Shown here: piece by piece, positions 51,890 to 58,880 of the stretch | Position numbering within the stretch: position 1 is the first letter of the stretch | How the letters are laid out: each line of letters begins with the position of its first letter | Assembly: GCF_014641855.1 (NCBI RefSeq) | Contig: NZ_BMII01000008.1 | Coordinates: forward strand, 1-64,000 | DNA from: Shewanella inventionis | GTDB taxonomy: Bacteria; Pseudomonadota; Gammaproteobacteria; Enterobacterales; Shewanellaceae | Length of the DNA stretch: 64,000 nt | Direction: 5' to 3' | Made by a program: the position numbers and the translations under genes | Notes under the pieces: model-generated | What the model was told of the DNA's origin: nothing | What the model saw: the letters and a program-made list of their open reading frames with translations, nothing else | Database searches by the model: none

Positions 51890-53044
51890 TTATTTTAAAT
51901 CAACAGATAAACGCCCCTTTTGTGCTGGCAAGGTAAATCCTGGATCTGTTCTCACTTTGTCATCTATTATTCTTAATCCTTTCTTTTTAGCATTTGCGCG
52001 AATTACTTCTTCTACAAAAACCTCAGTAGGCGTCAATTCATAATAGTGCTCTTGTTTACCATTCTTGAGCATTTTTTGTGAATACGGGACATTTGTAAAC
52101 CATCCAGCTTTAACTAGAATAGCAAGCCCTGTTCGCATGTCTCTTCGTTTAACTGCGTCTGTTAAATGGTCTTTACCGAAGGCCTCGAACACTTCATTGA
52201 CGAATAACTGTCGTGTCACCCCGTTTGCTGCGTTCGTCCAGTTGTTTGTTAGATAGCTGTGTATAAACCTACTCAATGGTGATGGGTGCGAATTTATGGA
52301 TGCGAATGGGTATTGTCTATAATTTAATAGCTGGATTTGTTCGATTACGTAGTCACTGAACGTTATTGAACATCTATCTCTACCCCTACCTGAACCTGAA
52401 ACTTCCAGTATTGCATCTGCAAAAATATCATGAGTAATAGTGATACTTCTTGTTCCGTCAATCTGTGAAATGTTTGTCCTTGAGTCTCGGATTACGATTA
52501 ACGATTCTCTAATAACATCGTATGACCTCGTTTTACCAAGTTTCTTCAATTCTTCGCGGATCTCGTAAAGTGAGAAATATATCCCAAAACGGTCTACACC
52601 ACCTGGCATCCTAATCTTACTTAACCCTCGATTGCTCGCGATTAAAAACAGCAGTTTTTCGGTTAAGTCTTCGCGATCACCAGGGTATGCGTAAAACTCC
52701 ACTTTTTCACCGTTGACGGTGCGTTCAATGACAGCTGGTTGGATTTGGCATACAAGTTCATTCCTGCCAATACGATACCTATTTTCAATTTTGAGTTTTT
52801 TACCGACTAATTCGCTAACTGGTACTATTGCATTTTCACCCCTCTTAAATCTTGGGATTAAATCAATTGTACCTATGCTATTTGAATAGGGTGATCTTAC
52901 ATATTTTCCTTTGATGAGTTGTTTTTCTGGGGCGTCAACTAGGGCAAATAAATCAAGTTTTTGCTGATAGCACTCATCATCTTCATGGATAAGACCGGTT
53001 GAATCGTCAGTTGCTAATAAGTTTTCCATCTCTTTGCCCAGCAT
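51890..53044 (-). CDS. replication initiator of the second replicon (putative)
   Basis: 384 aa (ATG 53029 is an alternative start). A basic region (RFKRGENAIVPVSELVGKKLKIENRYRIGRNELV) is followed by two winged-helix-like parts: SRGLSKIRMPGGVDRFGIYFSLYEIREELKKLGKTRSYDVI, and SPLSRFIHSYLTNNWTNAANGVTRQLFVNEVF. This two-domain layout is typical of TrfA/RepA-like initiators. The large iteron field at 53.7-54.4 kb begins just upstream of its start, which is the main support. The exact family is not determined. Confidence 0.65.
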   Translation of the reverse strand: MLGKEMENLLATDDSTGLIHEDDECYQQKLDLFALVDAPEKQLIKGKYVRSPYSNSIGTIDLIPRFKRGENAIVPVSELVGKKLKIENRYRIGRNELVCQIQPAVIERTVNGEKVEFYAYPGDREDLTEKLLFLIASNRGLSKIRMPGGVDRFGIYFSLYEIREELKKLGKTRSYDVIRESLIVIRDSRTNISQIDGTRSITITHDIFADAILEVSGSGRGRDRCSITFSDYVIEQIQLLNYRQYPFASINSHPSPLSRFIHSYLTNNWTNAANGVTRQLFVNEVFEAFGKDHLTDAVKRRDMRTGLAILVKAGWFTNVPYSQKMLKNGKQEHYYELTPTEVFVEEVIRANAKKKGLRIIDDKVRTDPGFTLPAQKGRLSVDLK

Positions 53045-53705
53045 TTCGGTTTAAAGATAAGATAGCAAATAGGTTATTGCATTGTTAGTGCCTTAATTTG
53101 ATCCATTACTACCCAATCTCGATCCCTTAGTGCCTAATCAAGATCTTTTTCATTTAATGTCCTTATTATCCTTTGAAACCCTTGTGAGACTATGCGTTCC
53201 ATTGGTTTTTTAAATCAAGATGACTCATGTCTTAGTCACAACTAGAATTTAAAAGTAGGTAATAGGATGTTCTTTATCTCTTATAAAGGGGGTTAGATAA
53301 GGGCAGGGGAGCCATTTTAAGCGCTTCAATATCAACTGCTTACTAACACTTTCGATCATGATAAGGCATTATTAACAGCCATAAACAACCACATTAGGCA
53401 GTATTCCGATCAACTCCAAGCACCATTGAGATCTACAAAGAGTAGTAATAAAGATCAACATAAAGAACCAACATTAAGAGCCAGTATTTTTTTATCAACA
53501 GCTTTATGCACAAAAATTAGCCCACGATCTACATTAAGCAGTAAAAAACACGGACTTATCAACAGTATAAGGCAGCCAATTTGATAAATTCAGTCATAAA
53601 AACCATAAATGATCAGCATAAGGCAGCATTCTGATCAAGTTGAGGTGCTAATAAATAAAGTTATACATGGCTTTAAAGTTACTTTAAACAGTCAATAATT
53701 ATCTT
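53045..53705. other. origin-like region with degenerate and inverted iterons
   Basis: About 660 bp without a gene. Near 53105-53150 are direct but degenerate iteron copies (TACTACCCAATCTCGATC, TAGTGCCTAATCAAGATC). From 53340 to 53650 inverted copies appear (TTAGGCAGTATTCCGATCAA, TAAGGCAGCATTCTGATCAA). TTATCAACA at 53512 and 53557 resembles a DnaA box with one mismatch. Opposing iteron orientations between rep and the main array are usual in iteron-controlled origins. Confidence 0.6.
53672..53688. promoter_or_regulatory. copy of the dispersed TTAAAGTNACTTTAA palindrome
   Basis: TTTAAAGTTACTTTAAA directly left of the main iteron array, the longest perfect copy besides that in the parB-like promoter. 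Confidence 0.5.
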
Positions 53706-54380
53706 GTTTTAGTGCTCAAACACGTCATCTTTATTTTAAAAACCCCTTTTTTACTGCCTTATCTCGACATCTCATGACTCGACATCTCTTTTTAGTGCTC
53801 AAATACGTCATCTTGGATGGGCCTTATGCAGCGTTGCTTTACTACCTAAACTCAACATCTTGAGCAAGAAACATTGAATTTTAGTGCTCAAACTCGTCAT
53901 CTTTACATGGCCGCATTTTACTACCTAAACTCAACATCTTTACCCAGAACGTTGAGTTTTAGTGCTCAAACTCGTCATCTTTATTTTTCATCACACTTTT
54001 TACTGCCTAATCTCGACATCGCATCTCTTTTTAGTGCTCAAATACGTCATCTTGAATGGGCCTTATGCAGCGTTGCTTTACTACCTAAACTCAACATCTT
54101 GAGCAAGAAACATTGAATTTTAGTGCTCAAACTCGTCATCTTTACATGGCCGCATTTTACTACCTAAACTCAACATCTTTACCCAGAACGTTGAGTTTTA
54201 GTGCTCAAACTCGTCATCTTTATTTTTCATCACACTTTTTACTGCCTAATCTCGACATCGCATCTCTTTTTAGTGCTCAAATACGTCATCTTGAATGGGC
54301 CTTATGCAGCGTTGCTTTACTACCTAAACTCAACATCTTTACCCAGAACGCTTATTTTTAGTGCTCAAACACGACATCAT
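53706..54380. repeat. iteron array of the second replicon (17 alternating units)
   Basis: Two related ~22-bp repeats alternate about every 40 bp: TAGTGCTCAAACTCGTCATC (9 copies, near 53708-54357) and TACTACCTAAACTCAACATC or TACTGCCTAATCTCGACATC (8 copies). Their shared consensus is TTTASTRCYYAAACTCRWCATC. A 239-bp block (53872 to 54110) is repeated almost exactly at 54111-54349. Two outlying units lie at 54938-55001. Reading frames seen across the repeats are not genes. Confidence 0.9.
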
Positions 54381-54499
54381 TATTAACAGCAATAACGTAT
54401 TAACTCGCTCACTGGGCTTTTAGAACAACCGTTGGATAACAGGGGAATTGGCGGGGGAAATTGAGGCCCTGTTTTTCTTCCAGCAGCCTCTTTACAAAT

Positions 54500-54814
54500 T
54501 TAAATTCTTGAATTCTCTTGGCCTATACCTGTTCCATAAATTAGCGATATAAGCTCTTTTATCTTGTTATGTGATCCATGATAATCATCATCTGCCAATA
54601 CAGATAATGCGCTCTCGAGTAACTTTATCTTTACCATTTGAGTACGCTGTGAAAAAGACCATTGGTTATTTGGACGCATAAGTAAATCATCATTTAGCAA
54701 CTTAGCAATCGCGTTACTCGCATCTTCAATTTTAGAGCAACCCATTTGCTCAGGAGTAAATCCTGAATATTCGTATAATGCAGATTTAAACTCATTCATT
54801 TTTGTGTGATTCAT
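54500..54814 (-). CDS. hypothetical protein between iteron clusters
   Basis: 104 aa, mainly helical (MNHTKMNEFKSALYEYSGFTPEQMGCSKIED). No family recognised. It sits between the main iteron array and the two outlying iterons, so it could be a replication-control protein, but position is the only hint. The ~100-bp gap to the array holds no gene. Confidence 0.5.
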   Translation of the reverse strand: MNHTKMNEFKSALYEYSGFTPEQMGCSKIEDASNAIAKLLNDDLLMRPNNQWSFSQRTQMVKIKLLESALSVLADDDYHGSHNKIKELISLIYGTGIGQENSRI

Positions 54815-54937
54815 AGCTAATTACCTTTGTGACATTGGCTGTATTGCCGCTGCTTGTTCAGCAGTTAACGATTGCAATCCATAGCAATAACTATTTGAAT
54901 AAATTGTTGGTCAATTGTCTTCAGTCCGTTATCTTTA

Positions 54938-55001
54938 TAGTGCTCAAACACGACATCATTGGTGCATCTTAAGCGTTTTACTACCTAAAGAGGTCATCTT
55001 A
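54938..55001. repeat. two outlying iterons
   Basis: ATAGTGCTCAAACACGACATCAT at 54938 and TTTACTACCTAAAGAGGTCATCTT at 54978, one of each type, 40 bp apart as in the main array. Confidence 0.75.
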
Positions 55002-55035
55002 ATGTAGGGTGCTGGTGGAACGTCAACCCTGAATG

Positions 55036-55515
55036 TTAAAAACTCATTGAGACAAATGGCTTAAGTAAAACCGGGCAGGCGTTTAATATGTCGCTTAATT
55101 TATCTAGGCAAATATCTTCAGCGCTTTTATCGAACTCACTGCTACTATCAGCGTTTTTAATGACATTATAGAACGGTGCTATTTGCTTCTGTATCAATAT
55201 AACTTCAGCACCAGCATTTGTTAACTCGCTGAACGCCAGGCCTGTAATTTTATTGCATTTTACAATAGCAATCTTGTTCATTTCTGATATTGCATTGGTC
55301 GTATATTTCCCATTCGATTCTAATGAGCATTCACTGTGCAAATCTATGTTGGTGTCAATATTTATCAGAAAACCCATGATTTCTCGCTCTTTGTTTACAT
55401 CTGCAATGGCTTCACTTGAGTGTTTAAAATAGCTTTTTAGCCCACCAATAGATGTCATGACGAGCACGATAAAGGCAAGCGTAAATAAAGCTCTATATAT
55501 TAATGGTTTATTCAT
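55036..55515 (-). CDS. membrane-anchored hypothetical protein
   Basis: 159 aa. An N-terminal membrane segment at about 8-25 (ALFTLAFIVLVMTSIGGL) has a short basic head. The rest is a soluble periplasmic domain with four Cys (SECS, VKCNK, DICL, NACP). No family recognised. It starts 34 bp after the adenine methyltransferase-like gene and is probably cotranscribed. Confidence 0.55.
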   Translation of the reverse strand: MNKPLIYRALFTLAFIVLVMTSIGGLKSYFKHSSEAIADVNKEREIMGFLINIDTNIDLHSECSLESNGKYTTNAISEMNKIAIVKCNKITGLAFSELTNAGAEVILIQKQIAPFYNVIKNADSSSEFDKSAEDICLDKLSDILNACPVLLKPFVSMSF

Positions 55516-55549
55516 ACACCCGCCTTGTGATTATCCGTTATGCACTTCA

Positions 55550-57220
55550 TTACTTTTTAACTATCTCAACAATACAAACTGTAACGTTCGTTTTATCGAA
55601 CTGTTTATCGAAATTGTTTGACCAGTGAATACTACACCCATCAGCACATAGTTTGTTTTTTAGTGTTGGCGGCACAATGGCCACCAGCTTTGAGCCGGTT
55701 CCCTTCAACAATGTAATGGCAGTTTCTACATGCAACTTTGCTCGGCCCTGGCTAAATGGCGGGTTCATAGCAATTTTGTCGAATTTAGGTGCAGTTTCTG
55801 CATATTTAATGAAGTCTTTATTGATTACATTATCGAAACCCATCTCAGCTAAAACCAGCGCGTGTAACGATGATATTTCCACACAAGTAACCGTTTTTGC
55901 TGATGGTTTCATTTTTTTTGCTATCGCACCAAGGCCTGCCGATGGCTCTAGAACATCATCCGTAGAACATATTTCTAGGCGAGCAATGACCTCATCAGAC
56001 AACATATCTTGAGTCGGGTAATACTGATGCGAAATATGCTCTGGTGCTTTACCTAATCTAATGATGTCGTCTCTAATCGCTAAAAAGTCATACTCAAAAT
56101 CCCATTCCTGTAAAAATTTGTTGGTTCTCACTCCACCACAGCTTTTCAAGAACGTATCCAATTCCAATTGTCGAGTCTTGTCATCAAGGTGATATCGGCA
56201 AGTGACACTGTTATTTTTTCTTCCCGTCAACCGAGGTTCATAACCGCTTCTATCCCAGATACGTGTTGCCTCCAACTGTACCAAATCGTATAACAAATCA
56301 TTACTGAGCAGATGCTGCTTTAAATCAAAATCTTTTATCGTTTTACTGCCTTTTCCACGACTTTTAAACTCTTCAGGGATGGCTTGAGGGTATAAAACTG
56401 AAAGAATTTCATTTAAACGCCACGCTAAATCTGGGTGAATTTCGATGTGAATAGTTTGCTTTTTAAAGACTTTAAATTTGATTGCCCCTCCATCGAGTTC
56501 TAACCATTTACCTGGATTGTTTTGCCATGCTCTCTCTATGATTGAACCCGTGTTCATATGGCGCATTTTTGTTGTTGAGCGACCCATAAATGATGCAATT
56601 ATCTGTCTTAAATCATCAATCGACTCTTTCTTTTGCACTGATCCAATAATCCCATTGATTATGAATCGTTGGGAAAATCCAGCTGGCGAATTCGTTACAT
56701 GTGATTTCGATAAACCTTTAAATATCAGATCGACCTTTTCAGCCAAAAATTTATCGCGATTCAACAACAGCTCGAGCACTGTGCTTATGACCGTATCTCG
56801 CTCAAAGAGCGGAGCTTCCCAATTAGAAATATTACTCTTCCACTCCAAGCGTGTATCAGCTGGCATGTGATCCAACACATCGGTTAGAGCCAGTGCTTTA
56901 TTCCAATAATCAGCGCTCAACCCTTTCAATGCTGACTCATACGATGACAATTGAGTGTTAACATAGTTATTAGGTCCAGACTGAAGATAGTTTAATGCAA
57001 ACTGTGCATCAGATGTTTTAAGTAATTCCATTACGTTTTCTATACGTTTTGCATCTTCAATGTAATGTTCTAATAGCTTTTTTATCGACTCTGCGTCAGG
57101 GGTTTTAAACAGACTTAAACCGGCAATCGTTTGCACAGGGAATGCAACATCAAAAGTCGTAGATTTATATTGTCCAGAAGTTTCTGGGGTCAATTCAGAG
57201 CTAGCAATCACATCAAACAT
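55550..57220 (-). CDS. DUF4942-like protein with an N6-adenine methyltransferase domain
   Basis: 556 aa from ATG 57220, which has GAGG 7 nt upstream; ATG 57226 is too close to it. The N-terminal ~350 residues match the DUF4942-type region. The C-terminal ~160 residues are a class I methyltransferase: DVLEPSAGLGAIAKKM (motif I) near 415-430, VTCVEIS (motif II), and catalytic NPPF in KIAMNPPFSQGRAK near 485-490. The intact NPPF and motif I suggest an active adenine-N6 methyltransferase. Under the GCAACCC element, in the same regulon as the sulfur genes. Confidence 0.78.
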   Translation of the reverse strand: MFDVIASSELTPETSGQYKSTTFDVAFPVQTIAGLSLFKTPDAESIKKLLEHYIEDAKRIENVMELLKTSDAQFALNYLQSGPNNYVNTQLSSYESALKGLSADYWNKALALTDVLDHMPADTRLEWKSNISNWEAPLFERDTVISTVLELLLNRDKFLAEKVDLIFKGLSKSHVTNSPAGFSQRFIINGIIGSVQKKESIDDLRQIIASFMGRSTTKMRHMNTGSIIERAWQNNPGKWLELDGGAIKFKVFKKQTIHIEIHPDLAWRLNEILSVLYPQAIPEEFKSRGKGSKTIKDFDLKQHLLSNDLLYDLVQLEATRIWDRSGYEPRLTGRKNNSVTCRYHLDDKTRQLELDTFLKSCGGVRTNKFLQEWDFEYDFLAIRDDIIRLGKAPEHISHQYYPTQDMLSDEVIARLEICSTDDVLEPSAGLGAIAKKMKPSAKTVTCVEISSLHALVLAEMGFDNVINKDFIKYAETAPKFDKIAMNPPFSQGRAKLHVETAITLLKGTGSKLVAIVPPTLKNKLCADGCSIHWSNNFDKQFDKTNVTVCIVEIVKK

Positions 57221-57251
57221 ATTCATGCCTCAACCTTTAAATGATATAACC

Positions 57252-57332
57252 ATCTTATCATACCCCTTAAAGAATGCAACCCACAATTGATATAAATATC
57301 ACGTTGACACAACCCTTAATTGATACTAATAT
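57252..57332. promoter_or_regulatory. divergent promoters with two GCAACCC operators
   Basis: Minus strand, for the methyltransferase: TTGCAT (57274-57279) and TAAGAT (57252-57257), 16 bp apart, with GCAACCCACAATTGATA at 57276-57292. Plus strand, for the 57378 gene: TTGACA (57304-57309) and TAATAT (57327-57332), 17 bp apart, with ACAACCCTTAATTGATA at 57309-57325 filling the spacer. TGATAT-AA-ATATCA lies between them. Confidence 0.75.
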
Positions 57333-57377
57333 AATTGTTATCTGACTGCAAAAGGATAAATTACGAGGTTACGTACT

Positions 57378-57941
57378 ATGACGCTTGAAGCCAAAATCGG
57401 AACTATTTTCAATGATTACCAATCAGATTCAAGGGCCTTGTGGAAAGCCCTTTTACGTAATTCTCGTGAGATGAAAAAAGAATACGGGGAATTGGCTGTT
57501 GATGAAGCGCTTGCAGATTATTATCTATTTTTTGCTGATGATGAATGTAAACTGCTTCGAAATTTCCTTCTAAACAAATATGAAGCAGTAAATAGCGGGG
57601 TAACATTAAAAAATCTAGTGCTTCAGTACGAGGCTGATGGTTTTTTGGTTATGGAAGTTTCAGATAATTACTACAAAGTAATTGCGCCAAGTCAGAAGAG
57701 TAATCGCGAAGATTGCCCTTTTCAAGTTAGTTATTGGCGTCTCGGTGATAAGTCGGGTGGCGTGAGTGGTGATGCTGGATATCAAACCTTAGAGAAAGCA
57801 ATAAGCGAAGAGTCATTACTTTGCGAAAAGCCTATCACTGATCCAGATCGGTTAAGTTATCTAGAAAATGAATTTGTTAAAGCAGAAAGCGTATACCAAG
57901 AAAATTATCGTCACCACATGAATTCGTATAACCTTAATTAA
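57378..57941 (+). CDS. hypothetical protein
   Basis: 187 aa, helical N-terminal half (ALWKALLRNSREMKKEYGELAVDEALADYY), then a beta-rich part (FLVMEVSDNYYKVIAPS...FQVSYWRLGD). No family recognised. Monocistronic under an operator-containing promoter divergent from the methyltransferase gene, so it belongs to the island regulon. The 57942-58118 gap that follows holds nothing I can support. Confidence 0.6.
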   Translation: MTLEAKIGTIFNDYQSDSRALWKALLRNSREMKKEYGELAVDEALADYYLFFADDECKLLRNFLLNKYEAVNSGVTLKNLVLQYEADGFLVMEVSDNYYKVIAPSQKSNREDCPFQVSYWRLGDKSGGVSGDAGYQTLEKAISEESLLCEKPITDPDRLSYLENEFVKAESVYQENYRHHMNSYNLN

Positions 57942-58118
57942 ATTCCTGCTAGTTCAGCACCTACCCACAACTTTATGTGTCACCGACCTGGTTAGTTAAG
58001 GCATAAATATACATGCTCATACTCCAGAATAGAGCATATAAGAACTTCAACAACCATTCTTACATGGATTAAGCACCGTTAAGGCGAGATAGTATTTGCC
58101 TGATTATTTGCCGATTGT

Positions 58119-58298
58119 TCAATCAAAAAGACCTGTACGGATAATGCCAATTAATAAGAAGAACCAGATGATAAAACCAATGATGTATGACCACGGTGCT
58201 TCGATGCCGAAATGTGTTAGTTGCTTAATAATGAACGGGGTAGTTACACTTGAAATCACAAGTGCGACAAGAAATTCTTGGACGTATGGAGAGTTCAT
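58119..58298 (-). CDS. 59-aa membrane protein with two helices
   Basis: A complete frame from ATG 58298. Two hydrophobic segments lie at about 9-24 (FLVALVISSVTTPFII) and 36-54 (WSYIIGFIIWFFLLIGII), with short polar ends; a small two-helix membrane protein. It starts 4 bp after the stop of the 132-aa gene, so it is the second gene of that operon. No family recognised; holin-like or toxin-like functions are possible but unsupported. Confidence 0.6.
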   Translation of the reverse strand: MNSPYVQEFLVALVISSVTTPFIIKQLTHFGIEAPWSYIIGFIIWFFLLIGIIRTGLFD

Positions 58299-58302
58299 TT
58301 AT

Positions 58303-58701
58303 TTATACCTTAGCAGTTGTCAGGTTATAACGTTCTAATACATCATTAGAAGGTGATTTTGCACTATGAAAAATTAAGTCTTGAATGCTTAATTGAGTTT
58401 GAAATCTAACATTACGCCAGCTCATATACGGTAGGGTTTGGTTGCCTATTAGTTTCTGGTTACCACCTAACCAACGATATAGCTGGTGAAGGCTATGAAA
58501 CTGCAAAGAAGAGTTAAACCCCAATGCAGGACTTAACCGAATTCCTTGAAATTGAGTCCAAATTCCCATTGGTATCGATTCTATAAGGTTTCTCAATGGT
58601 GTTTCTGGACTTTTTTTGCATTGGGGTAACTCTCCTTTTGTTATAAAACTCGCAAATGCCTCTGGATTGCGTGTGAGTTCTTTCATTATTCTTGTGTTCA
58701 T
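58303..58701 (-). CDS. hypothetical protein upstream of the small membrane protein
   Basis: 132 aa, no family recognised. The N-terminal part is polar (RIMKELTRNPEAFASFITKG); a Trp/Leu-rich middle (LYRWLGGNQKLIGN) follows. Driven by the promoter at 58748-58776, which overlaps the island operator. Coupled to the 59-aa membrane protein gene. Confidence 0.55.
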   Translation of the reverse strand: MNTRIMKELTRNPEAFASFITKGELPQCKKSPETPLRNLIESIPMGIWTQFQGIRLSPALGFNSSLQFHSLHQLYRWLGGNQKLIGNQTLPYMSWRNVRFQTQLSIQDLIFHSAKSPSNDVLERYNLTTAKV

Positions 58702-58747
58702 GGATGCCTCAGTAAGCAGGGTAGAAACTAGTAATTAATACCAGACT

Positions 58748-58787
58748 AGTATACTTTAAAAATGCAAAAGTATCAACTAAGGGTTGC
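58748..58787 (-). promoter_or_regulatory. operator-containing promoter of the 58303-58701 operon
   Basis: On the minus strand TTGATA (58771-58776) and TATACT (58748-58753), 17 bp apart. The -35 is the right half of the island element (TATCAACTAAGGGTTGC on the plus strand, 58771-58787). Confidence 0.75.
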
Positions 58788-58880
58788 GCAATGTTATCAA
58801 TACCGACCTTTTTAATACCCAAGTGGCGAATGTGAAAGTTTCGAATTCATGCACTCATTATCGTATATGCCTAAACAAAA

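Noticed and set aside
51693-52043. 116-aa plus-strand frame overlapping the second rep gene
   Set aside because: Most of it is antisense to the initiator gene, and the remainder has no ribosome site; its Cys pairs are probably chance.
53874-54386. Two nearly identical 80-aa frames and a 61-aa frame
   Set aside because: They are read-throughs of the iteron repeats without ribosome sites.
58096-58338. 80-aa plus-strand frame
   Set aside because: It is antisense to the 59-aa membrane protein, whose frame has proper hydrophobic helices and operon spacing.
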